From the NCBI GenBank assembly GCA_012295275.1, contig CM022665.1, forward strand, positions 38,282,933 to 38,346,932: a stretch of 64,000 bases of DNA. The letters are read 5' to 3'. The position numbers and the translations under genes were made by a program. Source of the DNA: Chrysomallon squamiferum. Taxonomy: Eukaryota > Mollusca > Gastropoda > Neomphalida > Peltospiridae. The notes beneath the pieces are model-generated. The model saw only the letters and a list, made by a program, of their open reading frames with translations. It had not been told where the DNA came from and searched no databases. Shown here piece by piece: positions 39,467-49,994 of the stretch (within the stretch, counting starts at the first letter, position 1; every line of letters begins with the position of its first letter).

Positions 39467-40899
39467 TAGAAAGAAAGAAAAAATTAAAACTCACAAAGAA
39501 TATATATATAATTTATGCAATGTACTTTATTATCTGTTATTTTTGGGAAAATGTAGATATGATTTTATTTGTAGAAAATCCTGATGTATACTTAAGTAAT
39601 GGCTTTGCTCTTTTTTCTTCGCCCACAAATAAAACAATTTTTAGACAGTACTTTATATATTTAATGAACACATCATTTCTTTTTTCTTTCTTTTAATATA
39701 AATATACACACTTGACACATGCACACAATTTGTTCTATATTAGTATATATATATATATATATATATATATACAAAATCTATATTTATGATTGCTACATCA
39801 AATAATCTATCACTGAGTGTCATAATAAACACACAATAATGTTCAAGTTGCAAGACTAGTCGACTACATTATTGCTCGTACTCATCCTAGACATATTAAA
39901 CTTTGTACCATGTTTATCTAATATGAATGAATGTGTGTGATATACTGGTCCATTGCCTAGAAAGTATAATAGATATAATCCACTGTGCTGATCAACAAAA
40001 AACAGAATAAAAAAACCTACACCTACCTTATATATCAAAATATATCACATACTAAAAAAGACTATTATTTTATTTCTACTACCTTAGCAGCATTGTATTT
40101 TTCATTCTTTTGTGGTGGCTTTGAGTTTGAATTTATTTTATTATCATCATCATCATTTTCTTTATTAAATGACAATGTAAAACAAATGTAAAAAATTAAA
40201 TTAAAAAAATTATATATAAAACATATATGTATTACTGAATCTATTGACCATACTTAATTAAAAGGCAAATCTGTTTGGTCTTTTTAAAAACAAACCGAAA
40301 ACATTAAAATTGTCTACATTTAAAATTAACACAATTTAAATTTACTTACAATGCTAATGTTTTCAAAAACTGTAATTAATCATTTAATGATCAAGACTAT
40401 CAGACTTAAAACATTATATAAAGTAGTATATTCCTGAAAATGCTAAATTCAAGAATCATTTCATTGTTTTTACGAAGAAAAGGTAAGTCACCTTCTTTTT
40501 AACCAATACTAGAGACAATAATAATACTAATAATAATAACGGAATAAATATCAACAGAAAAGTCACAGAAGAATCAAGTTTATAATTTATAATTTGAACC
40601 ATTACTGTAATCAAAACTTGAAAACATTTCACACCAAAAATTACGCGAATTTTATAATATTAATGATTAACAGTAATAACATAATAACAGTAACTCTAAC
40701 TGCATTTGTTTTATGTTTAGTGGTATTATCTCAGAGATTACTTGTTAATTAATATTACAGGGAACGGTATCATAGTACAATCTGTGAGTTTGCAACCCTG
40801 CTTCCAGTACTCAAACAAATAAACTAGACAAACAAAAAAACCAACTTTACCTGGTGGAGATTCGTTTGCGTACATTCTCTTCGCAGACCTCTCCGCCAT
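24280..40899 (-). CDS. ATL1: atlastin GTPase, 12 shared exons plus alternative first exons
   Basis: Dynamin-family GTPase anchored in the ER membrane; the family tethers and fuses ER tubules. Longest-range model (5' to 3'): 40899-40851, 34263-34049, 32682-32548, 31280-31176, 30550-30500, 30048-29986, 29078-28986, 28614-28476, 26964-26837, 26425-26369, 25716-25645, 25140-24709, 24381-24280 (TAA). All phases agree and give 546 aa (human ATL1 is 558). Visible: P-loop GAFRKGKS (68-75), TTG of switch I (about 114-116), DTQG (140-143), RD (213-214), middle three-helix region, two membrane segments (about 444-464 and 468-490), and a short C-terminal tail. It shares no exon with its neighbours. Vertebrate ATL1, 2 and 3 are later paralogues, so the symbol means atlastin in general. 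Confidence 0.95.
24601..24676. repeat. (GA)n microsatellite beside an atlastin splice donor
   Basis: An almost pure GA repeat of about 75 bases lies in the last atlastin intron, 33 bases from the exon 25140-24709 donor. In transcript sense it is a long CU tract. If the intron were retained, the frame would stay open through the repeat and add a Leu/Ser-rich hydrophobic tail of 29 residues. Confidence 0.9.
24709..25140 (-). CDS. ATL1: atlastin membrane-hairpin exon
   Basis: This 432-base exon reads [20 protein letters not shown] through the last helix of the middle domain ([16 protein letters not shown], matching human KKMGGEEFSRRYLQQL) and then two hydrophobic segments. The first is [20 protein letters not shown] and the second [18 protein letters not shown]; they are separated by only a few residues, as in the family's ER hairpin. 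It ends [18 protein letters not shown] at donor AAT|gtaagt (24708). A (CT)n tract in transcript sense begins about 33 bases into the following intron. Confidence 0.95.
26638..26755. repeat. degenerate tetranucleotide repeat (gtga/ctga/gatt)
   Basis: Within an atlastin intron, tetranucleotides change in blocks: gtga copies, then ctga, then gatt, then gtga again, ending in a gaga stretch. It looks like an old microsatellite that has mutated into related units. Confidence 0.7.
26837..34263 (-). CDS. ATL1: atlastin GTPase domain and start of middle domain (shared exons)
   Basis: Exon 34263-34049 begins [16 protein letters not shown] and carries [14 protein letters not shown] and the P-loop [18 protein letters not shown]. 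Exon 32682-32548 has [15 protein letters not shown], covering switch I. Exon 31280-31176 has [16 protein letters not shown], covering the G3 motif. Exons 30550-30500 and 30048-29986 give [11 protein letters not shown] and [13 protein letters not shown]. Exon 29078-28986 has [10 protein letters not shown], the RD guanine-specificity motif. Exons 28614-28476 and 26964-26837 include [19 protein letters not shown] and [11 protein letters not shown]. These match human ATL1 with no gap. Every catalytic residue I can check is kept, so the GTPase should be active. Confidence 0.95.
31538..32357 (+). mobile_element. pogo-type DNA transposon remnant with Brinker/POGK-like transposase start
   Basis: About 820 bp in an atlastin intron, flanked by TA on both sides. 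The termini are inverted: the left reads CCATATATACTTGTGTATAA and the right, reverse-complemented, CCGTATATAGATGTGTATCC. A second internal copy of the terminal motif, cttgtgtataagtcgac, lies near 31620. A short + strand frame at 31901-32002 begins [20 protein letters not shown], which resembles the psq/Brinker-like helix-turn-helix found at the start of POGK-type pogo transposases. It then hits a stop. The rest is decayed. Orientation is opposite to atlastin. Confidence 0.7.
34616..34673. repeat. (AAT)n microsatellite
   Basis: About 19 uninterrupted aat units in an atlastin intron, with a T run of about 24 bases nearby at 34499-34522. Simple sequence with no gene content. Confidence 0.9.
35396..35417 (-). 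CDS. ATL1: atlastin candidate alternative first exon C (MQASNIE)
   Basis: On the minus strand ATG at 35417 reads MQASNIE and runs into a strong donor, GAGG|gtaagt, at 35395. The exon ends after one base of a codon, exactly the phase that shared exon 34263-34049 needs; joined, it reads [17 protein letters not shown]. There is an A three bases before the ATG. The coding part is very short, so chance is possible, but the donor and phase both fit. It would give a 537-aa protein with the shortest N-terminus. Confidence 0.5.
38349..38400 (-). CDS. ATL1: atlastin alternative first exon B ([17 protein letters not shown])
   Basis: ATG at 38400 in a strong context (A at -3, G at +4) opens [17 protein letters not shown] and ends at donor TATTG|gtaagc with one base left over, in phase with 34263-34049. 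The product is 547 aa. It cannot be an in-frame internal exon after exon 40899-40851: the only adjacent acceptor (ctaacag) would join GTA TGG AGA ATC TAA and stop. I therefore read it as an alternative start from an intronic promoter. Confidence 0.72.
40851..40899 (-). CDS. ATL1: atlastin first exon A ([16 protein letters not shown])
   Basis: ATG at 40899 opens [16 protein letters not shown] and ends at donor CACCAG|gtaaag with one base left over, in phase with 34263-34049. It lies next to the CRE-containing divergent promoter and is the most 5' atlastin exon. The basic start (ERSAKR) differs from the acidic exon B. The resulting protein is 546 aa. Confidence 0.8.
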
Positions 40900-41060
40900 T
40901 TGAACGTGACGTAAATTTTATACGTTTTTCGTGACGTCACCCAAAAGTGCTCAGTATTTCGTTCTCTATAGTACTCGCTACACAGCAGTTACAATTGTGA
41001 GCGTTATTGTCAACTAGTTCAAATATAATTAATATTCTTTAATACTGTATATAAACTTTA
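40900..41060. promoter_or_regulatory. divergent promoter between atlastin (-) and ZNF541/TRERF1-like gene (+)
   Basis: The atlastin start codon at 40899 and the zinc-finger gene's noncoding exon (donor 41220) face away from each other. Between them lies a short stretch richer in CG dinucleotides than its surroundings. It has a perfect palindromic cAMP-response element, GTGACGTCAC, at 40931-40940 and a half-type TGACGTAA at 40907-40914. No convincing TATA box sits at a fixed distance from either gene. Such head-to-head CRE promoters are common for broadly expressed genes. Start sites are inferred, not seen. Confidence 0.65.
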
Positions 41061-41220
41061 GTTTAGTTAGCCGTTCTTGTCGTGTTATAGCTGCTTTTAA
41101 AGCTTTTTAACAGTAAATTACGTTAATTTTACACTTTTGTTTCACAAGACCTGACGATAATTACAGTGGCCACTTTAATTACGTGTCTCATGTCTCTGAC
41201 TGTTGTTAAGTTTAAAATAA
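41000..41220 (+). other. noncoding first exon of the ZNF541/TRERF1-like gene (start approximate)
   Basis: The sequence leading up to the very strong donor aaaataa|gtaagtataa at 41221 has no long open frame. It lies just downstream of the divergent promoter and is the obvious partner of the acceptor tctttctttttcag at 43634. I take it to be a 5' untranslated exon. The 5' end is a guess, since only the donor is visible. Confidence 0.55.
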
Positions 41221-41492
41221 GTAAGTATAATTTTAATTTCAAAGTTAATAAAACAGATTTTATTCAAAATATTAAAGATAGATTAATGTGGTATTGTGGA
41301 ATATTATAGTATTATTTCATCCATTGAATATTTTTTTGCATTTGTAGAAATGTGTGGACTGAAACGCCAAACTACTGTATCTGGATAATTGATGGTGTGT
41401 GTTTGTGCGTGTGTGTGTTTTTGCATACCTGAATAAATGTATGTATATAATTAAATGAATGAATGTGTGAATGTGTATGCATGTGAATGTAT

Positions 41493-41566
<74 letters not shown>

Positions 41567-41727
41567 TATGCGTGAGCAATTAATGGGAATAGAAGAAATA
41601 AAAAACACTAAATATTAAACTTACGTCGACAATTTAACCTTGATTGTTTTTTTTTTTAGTAATTACATGTGTCAGTTGTAAAATATGGGATAGTATAAGC
41701 TATACTTTATAAAGAATTCGCATTCAG

Positions 41728-41773
<46 letters not shown>

Positions 41774-43634
41774 TTAACACCAATAATACTATAATAAGAT
41801 GATGATGATATTAAATAAAGTAATAAATAAATATTAAAACAACTAAATAAACTAATCATCATGATGATAATGATTATAATAATTATTATAATAGCAGTAG
41901 TAGAAAAAAATCAGTTGTTGTAGTAGCAGAGCTATTTATTAATTATTTATTTTAAAATGCATTATTATTTTTTGTTTGATTTTGTTATTTATTTGTAACA
42001 TAATTAAGATAATAATTATATATAGGTAAAATCGAAAATAATTTACGAAACTGTTAGAATATATAAATTTCAACTGCAAATGTTATGGTATTTGAGCGGC
42101 ACTAAATCGGTCAAAGCACAGATTAAAACATTATTTAGTTTAGTTGTTTCATCATAGTAAAGCTATTGGCGGTTTAGATATTATTTTGTTGTTCTTTACG
42201 TCATGCACTACTTTTAGAACCGAGTTTCCATCCGGATGGTGGAAAAAAATATATATTATTGGGCCAAAAACTACCTTGGCTACTTTACGATAGAACATAA
42301 TATTTGTATTGTAATAATCAATGGAAAAATGAAGTAACAATCGCAATCAGTATTTTGTACAAATAATTGATTTTAAATTTGCATTTACTGTGAAATACGT
42401 GAATTAACAAGGAACTATATAAGGAAGTTGCACGCATTTAAGCGTAATTTAGCCTTGACAAATTAATGGCTACAGGTACGATTAGCTTGAAATGTTCAGT
42501 ATTTCCTCTTTGCCTGCTTTCTATTTTTATTTTTATTTGCGTGTTTTGTAGATTTCTCCACTAGATTTTATCTTTGTCTGTAGATTAACTTAATATTCTT
42601 TACGGATGCAACTGTTGTTGTTGCACATTGCGCACAATTTTCGTCATACCCCTATACTTTTTTTTTTTTTTTTTTTATCCCTTTACAGCTTTTTGTGTAT
42701 TTCATTTCATATTTAATATTTCCGTTTAACGCATCTATCTTCATTTATTAGGATTACAGTTATAGAAACAGTAACATATAATATAGTCATGACAATAACG
42801 ATCGGAACTACTTTCGAATATTTGCAGTAAACTTTAGAGCACTTGTCACGTACAATGTTGACTATTAAAAAATTAATAATAATAAAAAATAAGTCATAAT
42901 GATAATGGATCTAACATGCAGAAACGAAAAAACAAAAGGAAACAATAAAACAAACATTACTAAATCATATAAAAGAGAAGCAATTTAGTAGTTTTTGTCT
43001 TTCATTGCAATAAGAAAGTTTGGTAATTAACAACACAGTTTTTGACATTTATTATTTTTGGAAATTATTGATTTTTAATAAAGAAAAGATTTTGATCTAT
43101 TTATAAAAGAAAACTGAAAAGCATACTTACTGGTATATTGCTAAAGTATGATAAAAAAATGCTTTTGTAAAAAATTTTGCATCTTTAAATATATTAATGG
43201 AATTTATTCATATACTTGGTAACAACAAAAAGTTTTTTGTTACTAAACAAAGCCTTCTTGTTTACAGTTTCATGATTTTTATCATGAAATTATAAACAAT
43301 AAGGTTTCTTTAATAAGAAAAATACTTTTTGTTGTTACCAAGATAATTCTTTAAATATCGGTAAGCTATGACTTGTGTAGTACAAAATTAATTGCGTGAC
43401 TTAACAGAATGTGTAGGTTTGGTATATAAACAATTAAAACTATTAGAAATAAAATAATATTACTGCTTTATTGCATGTATTATATATAAATTAAGAAAAC
43501 AAAAAACCCAAACAAAATCATAATAATTTTTTTCCAATTAATATTCTGTTATTAAATTTCCATGTACATGATACGATGTTAACTGTATAATATTTTGAAA
43601 TCATTATTTATTATTTTATTTCTTTCTTTTTCAG
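41221..43634 (+). other. first intron of the ZNF541/TRERF1-like gene
   Basis: AT-rich intron with back-to-back microsatellites, (gt)n at about 41499-41524 followed directly by (ga)n at 41525-41561, an (aat)n tract at about 41730-41772, and a foldback element at 43215-43342. No coding sequence found on either strand. Confidence 0.6.
43215..43342. mobile_element. 128-bp foldback (palindromic) element
   Basis: The two halves of this segment are near-complete reverse complements. It begins CTTGGTAACAACAAAAAGT and ends ACTTTTTGTTGTTACCAAG. The inner arms match as well (TTGTTTAcAgTTTCATGAT against ATCATGAAAtTaTAAACAA), with a loop of only a few bases. ATA flanks both ends and could be a target duplication. 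It is either a palindromic MITE or a long-hairpin RNA source; no open frame is present. Confidence 0.75.
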
Positions 43635-43648
43635 AAAGTACTGTCAAA

Positions 43649-43796
43649 ATGTAACCAGTTCTCACAGTAAAACTTTAAATAACATTTCATTATGCATAAT
43701 ATGCATAAGAGGCTCAGTGTTAATTTAGCTTTTTATGTTATGAATCAGTTTACTATGGATGCATTTTGGGTACATGACAATGTATTGGGAAGATAA
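43649..43796 (+). promoter_or_regulatory. upstream ORFs in the 5' leader of the ZNF541/TRERF1-like gene
   Basis: After the acceptor at 43634 the leader has a minimal start-stop ATGTAA at 43649-43654. A 34-codon uORF runs from ATG 43692 to TAA 43794-43796. A further ATG at 43759 opens a frame that overlaps the main start and ends at 44049. These would be met by scanning ribosomes before the main start codon and probably limit its translation. Confidence 0.5.
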
Positions 43797-43832
43797 GTCA
43801 GAAACAACAGGAATGTGTTTGTTTGTTGGGAA

Positions 43833-44664
43833 ATGGAAACAGATCAGAAAGGGGCAGATAACTCTGATTCGGGAATGTTTTCGGCCAGTAGCAGCATGGA
43901 TGCTTCAGATGTACAGACACCAGTTGTCCAGGGAGATTTACCAGCTTGCCATACTTTCATGGATCCCAATATATCTCTTTCTTATGTGTTTCCCACAATT
44001 CCTGTCACTTTTGGCACCACACTACCGTTTTTGGGTGCAGATGGTTTGAAAGTATCCTATGTTAAGGAAGACAAAGATCAGAGCCAAGAAAATCAAGTTT
44101 TTGCTCAAGATTTAATTTCTTCATTAAATAAAATGGCAGATTCACACTTTCAGCAGTCGCTTGAAGGTGGAAAAACTGACCTCAAATCCAGTATGGATAG
44201 ATCAGACTTAAATATTGCTTCACAGTTAAGTGAAGAAAAAGGAATGTCACCATTAAATATTTCAGTTGTGTCATATCCGGATTCTAGTGGTGGCCAGCAG
44301 AGTCCGGCATTGTCATCTCAAACTGGTGCTCCATCACTGCCATTTCCTGCCACTGACATAACTAGTGACGCTATGTTGAGTGCAATTAATTACAATGACA
44401 GTGAAATGCTGCATGATGGAACATTTGATATGAATAGTGCTAATTCTGCTGGCAATTTGCCCCATTTGGATGATGGTCTTTTATCCAACATGGGCAATCC
44501 TGCTCAAAACATTAGACTGACAGAGGGTCAGGGTGCACACACATTTGACTTGTTTGACAGTCATGTTCATGATCCATTGTCATTGTCGCCACAGCCATTT
44601 TCTGATGCAGGGTTTACTGTAGGAGATAGTGCAAGCTTGAGTGCCACAAGTACAGAATCTGGTT
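43833..44664 (+). CDS. ZNF541/TRERF1-like exon: Ser/Asp-rich N-terminus
   Basis: Encodes 277 residues beginning [14 protein letters not shown], rich in Ser, Asp, Leu and Pro, with no predicted fold that I can name. Repeated hydrophobic-acidic patches ([24 protein letters not shown]) look like short activation or docking motifs. It ends at donor GGT T|gtaagt (44665), and the frame continues as CYRRPSVES in exon 48230. I recognise no vertebrate counterpart for this part; the assignment rests on frame continuity. Confidence 0.8.
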
Positions 44665-47600
44665 GTAAGTATTCTTGAAATACATTTTTTTCTTTCTTTC
44701 ACATCATATAATTGTATGTTTCATTGTGACATTTTGTGCTTTGTTTCTACACTGTGTGAATTGTCCATTTTATTTTTATAGAATGATGCCACGTTAAGCA
44801 TCAGTATGTTAATTTATATAGGTAATATTTTCTTTCCTACTTCAGACAATAAATGTTATTCTACACCATGATTTTATTAACTGGCTAAGTATTAATATGA
44901 TAAAAATTTATGAAGAAACTTTCCAGGGTCATATTCCCTGAGATAAGGAAGCAAAATGACATTGTGAACTGGAAAAGATTACAGAAATTGGTGATGTCAG
45001 TGAAAACATGTAACTGGATATTCCATAGATAATTTTTATGCAAGTCCTAATGTTATAAACTGAAAAATATTATATATGAATATAAATCTTATTAATAATT
45101 GTGTAGCCATTTTCATGGTTTTCATTTCTGCATTTCGCACTTAGGCTGTTATGTGTAAGATTCTGTTATTTTTCAGTGATATTTCAAAAAATACATCTAG
45201 ATTCTATTTTATGACAACATTTTAACTATGGGTATTCTGTTACAGACAAATTGTAAAAAATAAAACAATAAAATATTTGCTATAAATGAGATAATATCAA
45301 CAAATTGCCATGATTAAGAATCATTCATACTAGAAAATAAATTGTTCTGATTTATTTCTCAAAAAAAAAAAAAAAAAAAAAAAAAAGAACAAAAAATCAC
45401 ATGTTGCTGATAATAATTATTTTAAATACTAATAACAAAAGAAAACTAGCACAAGCAGAAAGAAAAATTGCATCAGACAGCATCTGTATCACATTTATTA
45501 ATACTTCTTACTAAGAATAGAATCTTGTTATGACTGGTTGATTATAAATGTAGTCTTGAGGACAGATTGGTCACTGGATTAAAACTTTTCAGTGAATACA
45601 GTGGACTAAATTCCAGTTCCACCCTGTATATCGTAACTAGATAACCAAATTCAAACATCATAGTACATGCTATTTAAAAAAAAAAATGTTTTATTTTTTC
45701 ATTTTTTTTAGTCTATGGAAAGATGCATAGAAAAGATTCCTGCTGCTAATTGTTAAGAGTAGCCCACGGAGTGGTAGCAGCTGGTTTCCTTTTTCATGTT
45801 AGGAGACAATAATATATATGACTAACACTCAGTATTTCATTAATTTTGCTACTGTTTCAAGCAAATCATTAAATATGTTTTAAATTCAATTTTCAGAAAG
45901 TCTGTATCAATGAATTAAGGTAAAAAAAACTCACCAAAAAACCCCCACAAAAATCCCCACAAAAATGTAGAAAAGGAATAAACAAATATATTTCTTTATA
46001 AAATGAGCAGACCATAACATGCTTGGAACATGTCATTTCCATTTTGTTCAGTTAATGAATCAAAAAATGTTTTGTTAAGTTTCAAACAAGATCCTGCTAC
46101 TGACTGATTATACTAAAATTGATAAAGATAAAATTAATTTATATTTTCAAAGACAGATTTTTACAAAACCCTTTAGTTTCTTGGAACTTTGGGTGAAAAA
46201 TTCATAATCTGATCTCTGAACTATTTGAAGTACTAGTTAGTGTTCATTGATGGTATTAATAACTCTTACTTTGGAGACAGTGCTAGTAAACATTTTATAG
46301 TTGCATTTAATTTATTTTATTACTATTATCAGAATACATGTTTATGATTTCCAGTAAATAATTGAGTATTACATACACTTTATTTATATAGGTCATGGAT
46401 CCATTATCTGAAATTCTGAAATCCAAAAAGCTCTGAAATCTGAAACTTTTTCCAAGCAACAGAAACAGTGATATCTTATAGTTTTCATATTGTTTTGCAT
46501 TTACTAAAATATTATATAAAAAACCCAGTTGACTACTTGTATAATAAGCTGTATTTGAAATATAACTGGAATTTGTATTTAGACTTGGATTTTATACTCA
46601 GGTTATTACCTTAAATTCCAAAATTAGAAATACTGCCATTCCCAAACATTTTAGATAAAGGATTCTCAACCTGTAATATGTTAGTTTGTATTATTGGGAT
46701 CTCTTAGATCTCAGGTTTTGGGTCCTGATGTAATAACTGATAATGAGATGTGCCATATTGCATTCATTTCTGTCATAATAGATTCTGAATACATGCATTA
46801 AGTTGGAAATGTTCCAGTAACCCTTTTATGCAAATGTTAATTACTAAGCAAGTAATAAATCAGTCATATAAATGCAATTTTACTCTTTATGCATATGAAA
46901 AATTGGATTTCCAGTAGACCATATTTTTATTTACTGTATACAGCAAATGGAAGTTGCCATTTTTATCACCAGTGAGATGTTCTTATGGTTGTACTGTTAA
47001 ACTGGTTGTTATAAATATCTAGTTTTTTAAAATAAGGTTTCTGTTATTGTAATAGCTACCACATTCAATGTCCAAGGAACATTTTTTTTTTTTTTTTTTT
47101 ATCCGAATAAAAATAATTTTATTGAAAGTTGATAATAGAAAAAAATCCAAAGAGTGTTCTATTGAAATTATCTTAGTAGAATCTAATTTAGGCATCAGAA
47201 ATTCAAACTTCATTTTGAACATTTCCCTAGGTCTGCCACATTTGAAATATTGATTCTATGATAAAATATTATATCTACTACTTATGTTTCTAATATATAT
47301 CTTAAATATTAACGATACTGACAGATTACCAAAAAAATAATAATGATGAAATAGAAATGCTGACAATTTATTTTTTGTAAATATTTTTATTAAACAAAAA
47401 TGTATCAAAGTAACTGATTACAATTCCGTGCTTGGTTTATTTCATTAGACTAAATGTATTTATTGAGGTCTTGAGATCAAATGGATTAAACTTCTGACAG
47501 CTTCGTTAAATGTACAGCAAAATAGTACTATAGCTTTTAGGGGAAGATTTTTTCAAACTTCCACTCATCTATTTTATCTAAAAAAATGTTATCACATTTA

Positions 47601-49958
47601 AACATACTGATATCTGAAAAGAAGGATTATAATTTTTATAATTTTTTTTTTAACTTCTATGATAATTTATGAAAATGCATGCTTATAGTTATACAAAGCA
47701 TCAATAAATTCATGTTTACTTGCATGCAATTGTGGTCAAATAGTTGTTATTTATGTCACAGAATTTTAATTTTCTGCATTTTAGTGACCACAGGTATTTG
47801 TTTTGTGAAAGCATTACTCATTCCAAAGAAAATTATTCATATCCCAGCCTTCAATATTTTAGTTGTTAAAGAAACAGTGGAAATCATTAAAAAAGCTGTT
47901 ATAAAATACTTTGAAGCCTGTGTTGTTGATAATTTTGAAATAAAAAGTGCATAGTTTTTGTAGAGATCTATTTCTAAAATCATAAATCAACACAAATAAT
48001 GTTCTTTTTATATAAACTTAGAATACTTGTCATTTGAAGTACTTTAATTTAAATCAAATTACACCAGTCCAGATTTTTATTATTATAGTTTATTGTATCT
48101 TAACTTTAGTAGTCCTTTGGAAAGCTGTTTATTACTTCATATTATTTGTAAGTGCTAATGCTGTGCAGAAAATAATATTAATCGGATTATGATTTCTTAA
48201 TTAAATATGTTTATTTTTTAATTATTTAGGTTATCGACGACCATCTGTGGAATCTCCTACAGAGAGCAGCACCAAGTCAAAAAGTAAAAGCAAAAGTTCA
48301 AAATCACATTTGTCACCATCAAAGACTAATGTGCAGTGTCCTACTTGTGGTAAAGGTTTTAATAACTCTAGTGCCTTAGCCAAGCATCGGCTCACACACA
48401 GTGAAGAGAGGAAATATATCTGTAATGTGTGTTCTAAAGGTTTCAAGAGACAAGACCATCTGTAAGACTATTTTTTAAAGCATTGATAATTTATTTAAAT
48501 AAGAATTTCTTTGAAGGTTAAAAATTGAATGTTGTCATATGATTGTTATTGATTACTGACTTTTCATTGTTACAGTATTTTTGACATGTTAAAGATTTTT
48601 TTTAATGTCATCCTTATTTTATTTATGATTTATTTATATTACTTCTTTTTTTTCACATTTCTTATATATTCTCTTAACTTATTAATTAATTAGTAATGTG
48701 TATAGATTTTTAAACTTTTACTGATCATTCTAATGAAAATTTCCATTCAGTCTTGTATTACAATCCATAATAATTAAAGAACTTTCTTTCCAGAAAATTA
48801 AATTATTGGAACTGAAAATGAGATGAAATCATGACACTTCTTATTATTTATTTTTGTCTCCTTATGTTGTAGTAATGGCCATCTGATGACACACAGAGAG
48901 AAAAAACCATACCAGTGTCAGGTTGAGAACTGTGAAAAGAGCTATTGTGATGCACGTTCACTGAGACGTCATCTTGAAGCCAACCACCAGCAAACACCAG
49001 AGGAGATCACCAACAGTGTTTTGGCAAGTATGACTGCTGCTGGTATTGCCACAACGATCCACAATGGAAAACCACGAGCTTTGGACAAGCTGTTCATTCA
49101 GCAAGAGGCTGCTAGAATGCAGCAGATGGCATCACCAACATTCTGGTATTAAAACAGTTTAATTTTACAAAAACAGTTATGAAAATGTCTAAAGAAAAAT
49201 GTTATTTAAATAGAGTGAATGTTATGCAGTTTTGTATGCCTGTGGATACAATGTCTGATTAAAAAATTTGTTTTCATTTTAAAAGTATTAAATGTATCCT
49301 GAGATTTCCTTTTTGTTATGTAGATATTTGTTCTCTGTTGCTAAATTTAAATTTGATAAAAAAATAAATAAGAACAAAATTAATAAAATATTTCTTTCCT
49401 TTCTTTTATTTTTTTCTTCATTGTTTGCTGCAGCACAAACACCACTCCATCTCAAAGCCCTGGTTCCACAAATCAGGTGTCGATGCAGAACAACTTTTTT
49501 CAATTTGAAGGCCAAACTATGACCCATCAGCCAGCAGCTACACAGCAGCAACCACCAGTAGCAACACAGGCCAGTCCACAGCAGACAGAACAACCACATA
49601 CTCCGATACCACAAGAGCAGCAGCAGCAACAGCAGCAGCAGCAGGACCAGACATGGCAAGATCGTGTTCGTGTTTACGATTTCCCAGGTAGATGTGTATT
49701 ATTACAGCTCGTTTCAGTTTCAGTTACAGAAATATTTGTTCTTAATGAGACACCTTTTAAATTTAAAATTACATACAACAATGCATATTTTACAAAATCT
49801 GCAAGAATGCTATTATGTTAATTTAATAACATCAATAATTATATATTAATATGTAATAATTTTGCAGATAATTTGGATTTAATTATGTGATATGAAACAG
49901 TGTCTTTAATCTAAACATTAAGAAATTCATTCATTTTGGAAGAAAAATTGTATATTTG

Positions 49959-49994
<36 letters not shown>

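Larger units (their letters stand above)
34264..40850 (-). other. ATL1: long 5' atlastin intron region
   Basis: About 6.6 kb between the first exon and the P-loop exon. Beyond the two candidate internal first exons at 38.4 and 35.4 kb it holds AT-rich simple sequence: (aac)n near 35189-35212, (gt)n(ta)n near 36837-36871, (ta)n near 39747-39771, and several aaat/aata runs near 38190-38260 and 39425-39470. No other coding segment was supported. Confidence 0.6.
44665..48229 (+). other. long intron with a SINE and a Tigger-like element
   Basis: This 3.6-kb intron contains a poly(A) run (45361-45386), a SINE at about 45540-45850 and a Tigger-like element at 46389-46673. A 91-codon open frame at 47679-47954 has no family resemblance and no splice signals in phase with the host gene; I do not call it. 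Confidence 0.6.

Noticed and set aside
43759-44049. 96-codon frame overlapping the corepressor start
   Set aside because: It is out of frame with the conserved gene and lacks family resemblance; kept only as an upstream ORF.
47679-47954. 91-codon open frame in the long corepressor intron
   Set aside because: AT-rich composition, no recognisable domain, and no splice sites that would join it in phase.
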